Below are positions 23,236 to 31,515 of a DNA stretch of 35,956 nt, in pieces. The notes beneath the pieces were generated by a model that did not search any database, had not been told where the DNA came from, and saw only the letters and a program-made list of their open reading frames with translations. Position numbers and translations under genes: made by a program. The DNA comes from JAYZDF01 sp036337945 (GTDB lineage Bacteria > Myxococcota > Kuafuiibacteriia > Kuafuiibacteriales > Kuafuiibacteriaceae): the NCBI GenBank assembly GCA_036337945.1, contig JAYZDF010000139.1:1-35956 (forward strand). The letters are read 5' to 3'. The stretch's first letter is position 1. Each line of letters starts with the position of its first letter.

Positions 23236-24516
23236 ATGAAGGTCACAAGCTCACTCCGGACTGACGTTGGTCAAACGAGAGACTCCAATGAAGATTTCAT
23301 GTTGTCTGATCAAACTCTGAACGCCTTTGTAGTTTGCGACGGTGTCGGTGGCCATGAGCACGGAGAGGTCGCTAGCTCTGAAGCAGCACACTACACAATT
23401 GAATATCTCCGAGAACACCGAAAACTTATTGAAGATTTTGTAGACGGTCCGGATTCACGGGAGGCTCTGACCGACTTACTCAGTCAAGCCGTGCAAGGTG
23501 CGGGTAAGAAGATATGGAATCTCGCACATAATTCATCGCCTGCATCGATGCGAATGGGAACGACCCTCACGCTGTTGGTGATTATCGCTGACAAGGGCTT
23601 TATGGCGCATATTGGTGACTCTCGACTCGTTCTTCAAAGAAACCAGGAAACCCATCAGCTCTCAGATGACCATACGTACCTTGCAGAAGTGCTTCAAAAG
23701 GCTGAGCTTACTGAGGCACAAAAGCGAAAGCATCCTATGCGCAACGTCGTGACAAGGGCCCTCGGTCAAAGCGAACTCGTCATGGTCGACACGCTTATAT
23801 TCGATGTTCTCCCTGATGACACCTTCTTGCTCTGCTCGGACGGCTTACATCAATACGTGTATGAGCCGACTGAACTCTCACATATCCTAAATGAAGATAA
23901 CCTAGATGAGGTTTCTGATAGACTTATATATTTAGCCAATGAACGCGGGGGAAGCGATAACATCACTGCTATTGTCGTGAGAGCTCATCACGAAGGCAAA
24001 GATTCCGCCGCACTTAGGGAACGGACACAGCGCATTTCTACACGACTCGCGACAATGAAGCATGTCGACTTATTTAGGTATCTGAGCCATAAAGAAATCC
24101 TTCAGCTGCAGACCGTTGCTGAAACAGTTAACCTCAGCAAGCACACTACTATTTTTATCCAAGGTCATAGTTCGGACTCACTATTCATTGTCCTCGAGGG
24201 CGAAGTCTCGGTCGAAAGAAACGGGATACTCATAACGACTCTGGTTGCGGGTGCACACTTCGGCGAAATGGCATTACTCAGTGCCCGACCTCGTTCCGCG
24301 ACAGCAAGAACGGTCAGAGACAGCCAATTGTTGAAGATTGCAAGAGACCGTATCAACGAACTCATCAAAAAACAGCCCGTTCTCGGAGTAAAACTGCTCT
24401 GGAATCTATCTCAAGTTCTAAGCCTTCGCTTGGACGCAACCACCGGCGAATTCGCACAAACCGCAGCTTCAGCGCTAGATTCTGCACCCACAAGTAAGTC
24501 CCCACTCCCTTTCTAG
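23236..24516 (+). CDS. PP2C-family Ser/Thr phosphatase fused to cyclic-nucleotide-binding domain
   Basis: 426 aa. Residues 1-255 are a PP2C/PPM phosphatase with all metal-binding motifs (RDSNEDF, VCDGVGGHEHGE, MGTTLTLL, HIGDSRLVL, CSDGLHQYV, GGSDNITAIVV). Residues about 275-395 are a CRP-type cNMP-binding domain: FIQGHSSDSLFIVLEGEVSV and the phosphate cassette FGEMALLSARPRSATA with the Arg and Glu that bind cyclic nucleotide phosphate. The enzyme would remove phosphates from Ser/Thr kinase targets, with activity gated by cAMP or cGMP (inference from the fusion). No TM. It is the only phosphatase in the window to oppose the kinase at 6385. Confidence 0.94.
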   Translation: MKVTSSLRTDVGQTRDSNEDFMLSDQTLNAFVVCDGVGGHEHGEVASSEAAHYTIEYLREHRKLIEDFVDGPDSREALTDLLSQAVQGAGKKIWNLAHNSSPASMRMGTTLTLLVIIADKGFMAHIGDSRLVLQRNQETHQLSDDHTYLAEVLQKAELTEAQKRKHPMRNVVTRALGQSELVMVDTLIFDVLPDDTFLLCSDGLHQYVYEPTELSHILNEDNLDEVSDRLIYLANERGGSDNITAIVVRAHHEGKDSAALRERTQRISTRLATMKHVDLFRYLSHKEILQLQTVAETVNLSKHTTIFIQGHSSDSLFIVLEGEVSVERNGILITTLVAGAHFGEMALLSARPRSATARTVRDSQLLKIARDRINELIKKQPVLGVKLLWNLSQVLSLRLDATTGEFAQTAASALDSAPTSKSPLPF

Positions 24517-24529
24517 ACGTCACAAAGCA

Positions 24530-25699
24530 CTAAACAAGCTTCATACTCTCAAGAGCTGACAGTAATTTCTCAATATCTTGGTACGAATTATAAGCCTGCA
24601 TAGAGACTCTTAGAAGACGGCTATCTTCCTGCGGCCAGGGAGATACAACAAGCTCTATTTTGTGCTCTAGAAGGAGCTTACTTTGCAAGTCAGTTGAGTC
24701 TCCTGCCGGCAAAGGAATCGCAAACATTGAACCAAGCATAGAATCCGGGCACGGCTCTTTCATGGCAAATGCCGACAAAAGAGTTTTTCGTGCATCGACA
24801 CTCGCATTTTGATTCCTTCGCATCCATGCCTCAGAACTGTCGCAGGTTCGAGAAGAGATAAAGTCGATACAATCGGGAACCATTAGATAAGGTGTGGGAT
24901 CATGAGTTCCAGGCCATGCAAATTCTTTTTGGAAGCGGGACGTATCACTCGCGGGCAATGAGGCCGCATGACTGAGCGACAATGGCCGAATCACTTCCTG
25001 GAAGGCTGGCTTGACGTGTAGAAAAGCGCTCGATTTTGGCGCACAAAGCCATTTATGACAATTGGAGGTATAAAAGCTCGCACCCAGCCTATCTAGGTCC
25101 AAGGGCAGCATGCCTACGGCATGTGCGCCATCAACCATAGTCCAGATACCTTCCCGCTCTAGTTTAGAAACAATGTGTTCAATAGGTAACACAAGTGCGG
25201 TTGGACTAGTGACATGATCAATCAGAGCAAATCTAGTCCGCGAAGTAACTTCTTGTTCGATAGCCTTTATCACAGCCTCCTGCGAAGAACAGGGAAATGG
25301 AATTTCGGCGACGACAACTTTGGCTCCAGCCTTATCTGCAATAATCTCAGCCGCATTGCGACACGCTTGATAGGTATGAGAGGTGACAAGAATCTCATCT
25401 TCTGGCTGAAAAGGTAACGAGCGCAATACGGTATTCACTGCTTCCGTGGCGTTATTAACAAATACAATATCTCTGGGCGAGCAACCGACGAACGTCGCTA
25501 AACAATTACGGACCTGCAAATGGGCCTGCTCAAGTTTCCTAACCAAAAAATCCATGGGCTGACGCTCGAGCTCTTGCTGTAGCGCATGTTGGCGATTCAA
25601 AATCTCGCGCGGACAAGCACCAAATGAGCCATGGTTCAGATATGTAAGTTCCTCGTCAAAGTCCCAGTATTGAGATAATAGTATTCCTTCATCCATCAT
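24530..25699 (-). CDS. Class V aminotransferase, isopenicillin N epimerase-like
   Basis: 389 aa. PLP fold type I: N-terminal YLNHGSFGACPREIL, NNATEAVNTVLRSL, cofactor Asp in MVDGAHAVGMLPLDL, and the Schiff-base Lys in TSNCHKWLCAPKSSAFLHV. These are the hallmarks of the isopenicillin N epimerase / cysteine desulfurase-like branch, usually annotated as an epimerase though most act as lyases or transaminases on other substrates. A GAGG Shine-Dalgarno lies 6 nt before ATG 25699. It is divergent from the HAD phosphatase and converges on the PP2C gene with a 13-bp gap. Confidence 0.9.
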   Translation of the reverse strand: MMDEGILLSQYWDFDEELTYLNHGSFGACPREILNRQHALQQELERQPMDFLVRKLEQAHLQVRNCLATFVGCSPRDIVFVNNATEAVNTVLRSLPFQPEDEILVTSHTYQACRNAAEIIADKAGAKVVVAEIPFPCSSQEAVIKAIEQEVTSRTRFALIDHVTSPTALVLPIEHIVSKLEREGIWTMVDGAHAVGMLPLDLDRLGASFYTSNCHKWLCAPKSSAFLHVKPAFQEVIRPLSLSHAASLPASDTSRFQKEFAWPGTHDPTPYLMVPDCIDFISSRTCDSSEAWMRRNQNASVDARKTLLSAFAMKEPCPDSMLGSMFAIPLPAGDSTDLQSKLLLEHKIELVVSPWPQEDSRLLRVSMQAYNSYQDIEKLLSALESMKLV

Positions 25700-25752
25700 C
25701 TAAACCTCGCGTTTGTCCTCACAAAATAGTGGCCAAGGAGCTTCATTAGAAC

Positions 25753-25767
25753 TACTCTCACCCTACA
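25753..25767 (+). promoter_or_regulatory. Candidate leaderless promoter (-10 TACTCT) of the HAD gene
   Basis: TACTCT (25753-25758), then CACCCTACA (9 nt), then TTG 25768. The 9-mer is identical to that before the FHA gene at 15184. Confidence 0.5.
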
Positions 25768-26433
25768 TTGTCCGTAGCATTTTTCGACTTAGACCGCACG
25801 TTGCTTAGCAAAAACTCCGGTTCCCTTTGGGTTAAGCGAGAATTTAAAGCCGGTAGAATATCCTTACGCAGAGCTGTTCAGGCTTCTATTTGGCTCATGC
25901 GATATCACCTTGGTCAAGCAAACATCGAACACGCACTCGACCATGCTGTGTCGACTCTTGCAGGAAAACTCGAGAAAGATTTGGAGCGTAGAACCTATCA
26001 ATTTTACGAAGAAGAAATCAAACATCTGTATCGTCCTGGAGCGCTTCAAGCCATCGAAAAGCACCGAAAAGAAGGACATCAGCTTGTCCTTCTCACTAGT
26101 TCGTCTGAGTACTTATCAGAGGCTTGTAGAAAGCAGCTTCAGCTCGATGACATCTTATGCAATCGTTTCGATGTCGATAACGAAGGTTATTTCACAGGAG
26201 ACCTTATTAAGCCGGCCTGCTATGGCAAAGGCAAACTGGTACACGCAAATAGATATCTGAACGACACAAAAGGGAGTCTTGAAAACTGTTACTTTTACAC
26301 TGATTCCATTTCAGATCTACCGGTTCTTGAGGCTGTTGGATATCCAAAGATTGTCGCACCCGATCGTAAACTAAGAAAAGAGGCCTACGCACGTGGGTGG
26401 CCGATACTCGATTGGTCAAGAGAATCACTTTAG
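25768..26433 (+). CDS. HAD-superfamily IB phosphatase (SerB/CicA-like)
   Basis: 221 aa from TTG 25768. Motif I is AFFDLDRTLL (nucleophile Asp and general-acid Asp), motif II LLTSSSEYL, motif III Lys in KPACYGKGK, motif IV YTDSISDLPVLEAVGYPKIVAPD. A helical IB-type cap lies between motifs I and II. It probably dephosphorylates a small metabolite such as phosphoserine or a phospholipid precursor; the substrate is not determined by the motifs. It follows the leaderless-start pattern. Confidence 0.92.
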   Translation: MSVAFFDLDRTLLSKNSGSLWVKREFKAGRISLRRAVQASIWLMRYHLGQANIEHALDHAVSTLAGKLEKDLERRTYQFYEEEIKHLYRPGALQAIEKHRKEGHQLVLLTSSSEYLSEACRKQLQLDDILCNRFDVDNEGYFTGDLIKPACYGKGKLVHANRYLNDTKGSLENCYFYTDSISDLPVLEAVGYPKIVAPDRKLRKEAYARGWPILDWSRESL

Positions 26434-26597
26434 AACTGCAACTGACTGACGGGGCGCGACGCAAAGTCTAATCCACTTAGACGCGAGAGTACTTTGACCA
26501 CTGTGCAACCGTCGACACGCGGTAACAGGATTGAATAGAACAAGAAGGCTGCTTGTACCTTGCGTGTAGTAGCCGATGTGTGTCTTATGCAACGAGT

Positions 26598-27422
26598 ATG
26601 GACAATGAAACTCGGCAGCAACTTATGGATAAATTGGGTAAGAGATATGATCTTAAAGTCGGTACAGAAAAGACTGTGGTTATGTATCGACGGGCCAAAA
26701 CGGAGTTCAAGGAGACACGTCTAACACTTCATGAGGAGACGAAGAATTCTTTGAAGATCGAACTACAAGTGGATATTCGGATACCGAAAGGTTTCGAGAA
26801 AAATGATGCAGAGGAGATTCTCCAGGTTTTTGAAAAGCGGACGGCAACGCCGCGTGGGTTTACGCGGATTGATGATGAGACCAATGAAATGTTGTCTCAA
26901 ACCGGTGCTTCTTCTGGTTGGGCGCGTTCTTTACTTTATTCCACGGTCACGGATGACCAAGTCATCGCGGCAAAACATATCCGGGCATTGGTTGAAAACC
27001 TAGATATCCCAATTATTTTAGGCATCCATGAACCTGAAGATGTGTACGCAAAAGACGCACGACCGCTTCCTAAGCCTAAGGCCGAATCTCGGGATCCTCG
27101 GATGCCTCTCGAAATGTGGCGCTTCCGACTCATAAGTGGCCTTCTTCGTGACTTGAGTATACTTGTAGACCCCAACCAGCGTCTTCTAAGTGTCAAAGAA
27201 AGAAAGGGAATCTCGACAAAAGAACTCTGCGAGCCGGTCAAACTAGCGCATATCGGGAAGTTCACGATCACCCATCATTCGGGGGCATTTGGCCTGATTG
27301 CCACTAAACGCGATAACACTGAGCTCACAATCATTGACAAGATTACGAGTCCCGATTTCGTGGACGTCATTTCAAGAATGAGCGAGAAGCTCAGAATCCC
27401 TCTCTACGAAACGAAGCAGTGA
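26598..27422 (+). CDS. Protein of unknown function
   Basis: 274 aa from ATG 26598 (the frame is open to 26553). No family recognised. The N-terminal third is charged alpha/beta (QQLMDKLGKRYDLKVGTEKTV, then SLKIELQVDIRIPKGFEKNDAEEIL). The middle holds RSLLYSTVTDDQVIAAKHIRALVENLDIPIILG. A Pro/Lys-rich hinge near residue 165 leads to a second alpha/beta part (LEMWRFRLISGLLRDLSILVDPNQRLLSVKE...). No TM or signal. The Shine-Dalgarno is weak. Codon use and composition resemble its neighbours. Confidence 0.8.
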   Translation: MDNETRQQLMDKLGKRYDLKVGTEKTVVMYRRAKTEFKETRLTLHEETKNSLKIELQVDIRIPKGFEKNDAEEILQVFEKRTATPRGFTRIDDETNEMLSQTGASSGWARSLLYSTVTDDQVIAAKHIRALVENLDIPIILGIHEPEDVYAKDARPLPKPKAESRDPRMPLEMWRFRLISGLLRDLSILVDPNQRLLSVKERKGISTKELCEPVKLAHIGKFTITHHSGAFGLIATKRDNTELTIIDKITSPDFVDVISRMSEKLRIPLYETKQ

Positions 27423-27482
27423 TAACCCCTCATTCTTCGTGACCGTTAGAAAGCAACCTCATGTCGACAGACCTCCTCAGAC

Positions 27483-27522
27483 TGCACCGTTCATGGTGCA
27501 TAGTGCACACTTTAGAGTGCGC
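27483..27522 (+). promoter_or_regulatory. Tandem dyads upstream of the sigma-54 promoter (candidate enhancer sites)
   Basis: A perfect inverted repeat TGCACC-N6-GGTGCA (27483-27500) is followed 4 bp on by an imperfect dyad TGCACACT...AGAGTGCG (27504-27521) that shares the TGCAC half-site. They lie 65-105 bp upstream of the predicted start, the usual position for a bacterial enhancer-binding protein. Confidence 0.5.
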
Positions 27523-27560
27523 TGAACGCAGTTTAGGCCTTCTTCTGATTTATGAAAAAG

Positions 27561-27577
27561 TTGGCCCGCAACTTGCT
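27561..27577 (+). promoter_or_regulatory. Sigma-54 (-24/-12) promoter
   Basis: TTGGCCCGCAACTTGCT matches the RpoN consensus TTGGCACG-N4-TTGCT at all but one position, with GG (27563-27564) and GC (27575-27576) correctly 10 bp apart. Initiation near 27588 gives a ~48-nt leader to ATG 27636. The inverted repeat CGCAACT...AGTTGCG (27568-27596) overlaps the -12 element. Confidence 0.75.
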
Positions 27578-27635
27578 GTTCTATGCGGCAGTTGCGCGGT
27601 GGCTTTTTACCAGGGCGCGATGAGGAGTTTATGAA

Positions 27636-27911
27636 ATGTTTAATTTTGGTTTAGTGAGTTCATTCGTTCAACAACGATTTCGTGTATTCGAAAAAGATAA
27701 ACAGTTGATCAATGAGAATCGAGAAAAGCAAGAATTCGAAAAGGTGGATAAGCAAATTGACCTAAAACGCCTTGCACAACGCGCTGATGCAACCTCGATT
27801 TCAAATTGGTCGAGTAAGTCGCAAATCAACGGAAGTATTGCGCATTCCGTCAAAGAGTCAGGAACCGGCATTGGTGCCGATCGTATGTTATCAGGTGGTC
27901 AATTGACCTAA
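27636..27911 (+). CDS. Small protein of unknown function, probable sigma-54 regulon
   Basis: 91 aa. It is real rather than spurious: GAGGAG lies 8 nt before ATG 27636 and a near-consensus sigma-54 promoter is upstream. The N-terminus is mildly hydrophobic (MFNFGLVSSFVQQRF), the middle (residues 20-45) is a highly charged coiled-coil-like stretch (DKQLINENREKQEFEKVDKQ), and the C-terminus is Ser/Gly-rich. No Cys, no TM, no recognised family. RpoN control suggests an inducible function such as surface structures, nitrogen or stress; nothing in the sequence narrows this. Confidence 0.75.
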   Translation: MFNFGLVSSFVQQRFRVFEKDKQLINENREKQEFEKVDKQIDLKRLAQRADATSISNWSSKSQINGSIAHSVKESGTGIGADRMLSGGQLT

Positions 27912-27974
27912 TCTGTCCTCATTTTCTAGTTTCTGAGGGCTGGGTTGGGCTAAGATGACGCTGAAAGCTTAGTT

Positions 27975-28415
27975 ATGGATAATCAAGAACCAGAGAATCT
28001 CCATCCCGCCGTGGAATTTCTTCTCGAGTCATTAGTCCAAGATGAAGCAAAGGAGCTGCAGCTTCCTGAGGATGCCTATGTAGAGCTTCATGCTTGGATT
28101 GCTCGACTAGAAAAAGCTAAAGAACTCAGCTCGTTGGCTCAAAGTCTTCTTGATGTGGCGGTGAACCTTGATCAGAAACACAGAGCCGAAAGCGCTTCAA
28201 CACACGTGGGTCTCCTCGCCAAAGCCGCTGCTGACAAGGCGATTGCGCTCAATTCAACGCTGACGAATTCTCTCGATCGAGTCTCCAGACATGCCGAGCA
28301 ATATCAGACATTTAGCGCCCACCCCCAGAGCAAACAGGCGCCTCTCATCGGACAAAAGCCGAAAACAGGAACATTCCGCCTAGGCGATTTAGACCCTCAG
28401 GCAAAGAAGGCTTAG
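27975..28415 (+). CDS. Helical protein of unknown function
   Basis: 146 aa from ATG 27975. It is predicted almost wholly alpha-helical over residues 1-115 (HPAVEFLLESLVQDEAKELQ, WIARLEKAKELSSLAQSLLD, HVGLLAKAAADKAIALNS), then a basic, flexible tail ending QAKKA. No family recognised. It lies 63 bp after the 91-aa gene and could be part of the same sigma-54 transcript; a TAAGAT hexamer about 20 nt upstream is a possible separate -10. Confidence 0.7.
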   Translation: MDNQEPENLHPAVEFLLESLVQDEAKELQLPEDAYVELHAWIARLEKAKELSSLAQSLLDVAVNLDQKHRAESASTHVGLLAKAAADKAIALNSTLTNSLDRVSRHAEQYQTFSAHPQSKQAPLIGQKPKTGTFRLGDLDPQAKKA

Positions 28416-28453
28416 AAGAGCGACTTCCACCTACATTATCGGACGTTTCGACC

Positions 28454-28482
28454 TTGCCTGTTCCGAGCCAGACTGTTATCCG
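28454..28482 (+). promoter_or_regulatory. Candidate promoter of the PLD lipoprotein gene
   Basis: TTGCCT (28454-28459), 17 bp, TATCCG (28477-28482). The leader of about 40 nt contains GGAGG 10 nt before ATG 28531, so this gene has a conventional 5' end. Confidence 0.4.
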
Positions 28483-28530
28483 CAGACCTTGATGAGGCGG
28501 CGCTGCCGCTTTGTGGAGGACGAATAGAAT

Positions 28531-30564
28531 ATGAAGAATCAGGTCGTCGTAACATGTGCGCTTTTGTTTGCTCTGCTCGGTTGCCGAGATGATGAATCGC
28601 AAGGAACCAACCCCCCAGGAGTTGGAAGCATGTCTGGGCTAGACGCTGGTTTCAGTCTCCTTATGGATGCAAATTCGACGACTGGAACTATGGACGCAAG
28701 TTCAGGGAACCCAACAGTGGATGCTGGCGCAGGAAACCCTGCAGACGTAGGTTCCTCGAATCCATCAGCAGATGCAGGTGCTCCTCCGCCTCCACCACCT
28801 ACTGAAATCGTAATCAATGAAATTATGTACGACCCCCGCGCAGTTGCTGACGACTTTGGCGAGTGGGTTGAATTGACCAATATCGGCTCAGACGCAGTTG
28901 ATATTCAAGGCTGGGTTCTCAAGGACAACTTTCGCAATCGACATGTAATAAGCAGCAGCGTTATCGTTCAACCTGGTGCATACGTTGTACTTGGCAGGTC
29001 TGCGACAAACAACGGAGGATACTCCGCTGATTATGTGTATGGGGATGACTTTCTGCTAAAGAATTCTGGCGAAGATGCTGTCATTTTAGAAGACGCGAAC
29101 GGTCTAGTCATGGACAGCGTAGAATACGGAACCGATGTCCCCTGGCCTGTAAAACAATCAGGCTACAGTATTGAGCTTACACGCCCAGGCCTCAACAACG
29201 TATCCCCGGCGAGCTGGCAGCTTGCTACTCAAAACTTCGGTGATGGCGACTATGGCACACCGGGCCTACCCAACGGAGGTGGTAACCAATCGAATTCGAT
29301 GATCGACGCTACCACGCCTGACTGGCATCAGGCCGACCTCAAAGCCTCGCTATACTTCGCTCCCAATGACCCACTTCAAAGTATCGTGCTCTCCCATCTT
29401 GAGGCAGCCCAAACATCAATTCGGATGGCTTTCTTCAATGTACGACTAAACCAGGTTCTTACTATCCTAAGGAATAAACTTGCCGCCGGCGTTGATATCA
29501 AAATTATTCTCGATAAGAAGCAGCAAGACCTGTTCTACAACGATATGGGAGAGCGAATGATCATGGCCGGGTTGGATGTCACACTCGTGGAGCGCACCGA
29601 AGCAATGGACTCCACGATGCATAACAAATTCACGATTATCGACGGCAAGACAGTACTGACAGGTTCAGCAAACTACTCTCACACAGCATTCAATATTAGT
29701 GACGAAGACATGATCGTTATGGAGAGCACTGATCTCGCGGCGCGCTATGACTTAGAATTTGATGAACTACTTGCAGGCGGCGACGCGGTGAGTACGCCCT
29801 ACCCGCCTAATTCAGTTTTAAGAGCCTGGATGGGACCTGAAGACGACCTACACGATAAAGTAATCAACTTGATAAACAGCGCACAAAGTCAGGTCCTCGT
29901 CGCAATGTTCCAACTCAATGTGAACATTGTTGTCGACGCGCTTATCGCCGCGAAAAACAGAGGTGTCAATGTAGTCGTTATTTTGGACGAACGACAAGCA
30001 ACACAAGAAGGCTCCGATGCCGACGATGAACTCACAGCAGCGGGCATTAACGTCGTTATAGCTGACGCTACAGGAGGCAGCTTTGCTGAAATGCATTCAA
30101 AATTTGTGACTGTCGATCATACCAAATTGATTATGGGCTCGTTTAACTGGACCAACCTTGGTGCGTTTTTCAATGACGAGAATATCGTCGAGGTCGATGA
30201 CCCACATCTCGCCTCGAGAGCCGAAGGGAAGTTTGCAGAAATGCTGAACACCTATACAAGCAGTAGCGCCGGCAGCCTCGGGCTACCGTCCGGGCAACAA
30301 ACCGTGAGTTTTGAAATCACAAATGTAACCCTCGGCTCTGGTGACAAATTGTTTATCAAAAGCTTAGGCGGAGGACCTTTTGACCCGGCAGTAGAGATGA
30401 ATGGAACGACGTACTCTACCTCACTCGCCTCAGGAACATCGATTGAGTATGTTTACGAAATTCGAAATAGCAATACTGTTTTGGCTCGTGAGACAGGGAA
30501 CCACGCTTTCACCGTACCGTACGCTCCTGGTCCGTTCGCGATCAGTAATGCGTTTCTTCAATAA
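28531..30564 (+). CDS. Lipoprotein: lamin-tail domain, two phospholipase D-like domains, CBM20-like domain
   Basis: 677 aa. Lipoprotein signal MKNQVVVTCALLFALLGC with lipobox Cys18, then a low-complexity Asp/Ala/Gly/Pro linker to residue ~91. Residues ~92-235 are a lamin-tail domain (IVINEIMYDPRA...GEWVELTNIGSDAVDIQGWVL). Residues ~265-580 are two PLD-like halves, each with an intact HxKx4D motif: HNKFTIID near 364 followed by GSANYS, and HSKFVTVD near 521 followed by GSFNWT. The last ~85 residues resemble a CBM20 starch-binding domain (VSFEITNVTLGSGDKLF...GTSIEYVYEI). It is probably a surface or secreted phosphodiesterase (nuclease or phospholipase). Which of these is not decided by sequence. 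Confidence 0.9.
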   Translation: MKNQVVVTCALLFALLGCRDDESQGTNPPGVGSMSGLDAGFSLLMDANSTTGTMDASSGNPTVDAGAGNPADVGSSNPSADAGAPPPPPPTEIVINEIMYDPRAVADDFGEWVELTNIGSDAVDIQGWVLKDNFRNRHVISSSVIVQPGAYVVLGRSATNNGGYSADYVYGDDFLLKNSGEDAVILEDANGLVMDSVEYGTDVPWPVKQSGYSIELTRPGLNNVSPASWQLATQNFGDGDYGTPGLPNGGGNQSNSMIDATTPDWHQADLKASLYFAPNDPLQSIVLSHLEAAQTSIRMAFFNVRLNQVLTILRNKLAAGVDIKIILDKKQQDLFYNDMGERMIMAGLDVTLVERTEAMDSTMHNKFTIIDGKTVLTGSANYSHTAFNISDEDMIVMESTDLAARYDLEFDELLAGGDAVSTPYPPNSVLRAWMGPEDDLHDKVINLINSAQSQVLVAMFQLNVNIVVDALIAAKNRGVNVVVILDERQATQEGSDADDELTAAGINVVIADATGGSFAEMHSKFVTVDHTKLIMGSFNWTNLGAFFNDENIVEVDDPHLASRAEGKFAEMLNTYTSSSAGSLGLPSGQQTVSFEITNVTLGSGDKLFIKSLGGGPFDPAVEMNGTTYSTSLASGTSIEYVYEIRNSNTVLARETGNHAFTVPYAPGPFAISNAFLQ

Positions 30565-30574
30565 TCAAACTGCT

Positions 30575-30590
30575 TAGAATAGATAAAAGT
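30575..30590 (+). promoter_or_regulatory. Candidate leaderless promoter (-10 TAGAAT) of the Cys-repeat lipoprotein
   Basis: TAGAAT (30575-30580), then 10 nt, then ATG 30591. No Shine-Dalgarno. Co-transcription with the PLD gene 26 bp upstream is equally possible. Confidence 0.35.
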
Positions 30591-31451
30591 ATGTATTGGC
30601 GAAAGAAGCCCCTCAAATTTCTCATCGTTTTCCTCTTCAGTGTGCTTTTAGGAGGCATCGCTTGTTCGGAAGCGCCTAAGACCGCAAGAGGCAGCAGGCA
30701 GGTCACCATCCCACCATTCCGGGCTGATGCAAACGTAGACAGCGTTGACGCCTCAGACGCAATTTTAGACGGAGAGATCATACAGGACGCAAGTTTCTCA
30801 AGAGATGCGGAAAGCGAATCAGATACCGGCCAAACGCTCGAACCCGATGCGGGACAAGAGATGACTGACTCCGGAGAAGAGGAACCGGAACCTGCAATTC
30901 CGGTTTGCATGCAACGTTGTAGCGACGTACGAGATTGCGTCCTCGTCCCAGGGGGACTCTACGATGTAGATAATTATCAATGCACATCGGATGGCGTTTG
31001 TGAGTGGACGGGATGCAATTCCGACGCAGAGTGTGCTGCCGCCCTAAGCAATACTAACTATAAATGCGACTTATCGGCAGCACTTCCCTTTTGTGTCATG
31101 TCATGTACAACTCCGAGTGATTGTGTAACGAACCCGGCCGCCACGGGAGCATACGACACAGACAACTATTCGTGCCGTCAGCAAAGGTGTACCTACTCCG
31201 GTTGTAACACCGATGCAGAGTGCCAGACGTCACTAGGGACAGGATATCTCTGTTTACCAGGTCGTCAGAACCAGGCGAGTTACTGCGCGAAAGCTTGCCG
31301 ATCAGTCAGAGATTGCGTGACTCCTTCTCCTTTGTATGACGAAGACAACTATGAATGTCGTGCTGGTACCTGTGCATATACCGGGTGTAACACCAATCTT
31401 GAGTGTGCCACGGGTTTCAACAATCAAGATTATATCTGCGTAACTCCGTAG
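30591..31451 (+). CDS. Lipoprotein with three Cys-rich repeats
   Basis: 286 aa. Lipoprotein signal with lipobox GGIAC (Cys near residue 25), then an acidic Asp-rich linker to ~100. The remainder is three tandem repeats of about 55-60 residues starting near 105, 163 and 222, each with the pattern C-x3-C-x6-DC...YD-x-DNY-x-C...C-x3-GCN-x4-C...C. Each has eight Cys, presumably four disulfides in the envelope or outside. The DNYxC and GCNxxxEC cores are strongly conserved between repeats while spacing loops vary. No named family recognised. It is paired with the PLD lipoprotein, so the two may act together at the surface. Confidence 0.88.
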   Translation: MYWRKKPLKFLIVFLFSVLLGGIACSEAPKTARGSRQVTIPPFRADANVDSVDASDAILDGEIIQDASFSRDAESESDTGQTLEPDAGQEMTDSGEEEPEPAIPVCMQRCSDVRDCVLVPGGLYDVDNYQCTSDGVCEWTGCNSDAECAAALSNTNYKCDLSAALPFCVMSCTTPSDCVTNPAATGAYDTDNYSCRQQRCTYSGCNTDAECQTSLGTGYLCLPGRQNQASYCAKACRSVRDCVTPSPLYDEDNYECRAGTCAYTGCNTNLECATGFNNQDYICVTP

Positions 31452-31502
31452 GCACGGAGTCTGTATACGTTCATCGGACGTACCCATTGCAGTAAGCATA
31501 TG

Positions 31503-31515
31503 TAATAACCAAGGT
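31503..31515 (+). promoter_or_regulatory. Candidate leaderless promoter (-10 TAATAA) of the DUF952 gene
   Basis: TAATAA (31503-31508), then 7 nt, then ATG 31516. An AAGG lies only 1 nt from the ATG, too close to act as a Shine-Dalgarno. Confidence 0.35.
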
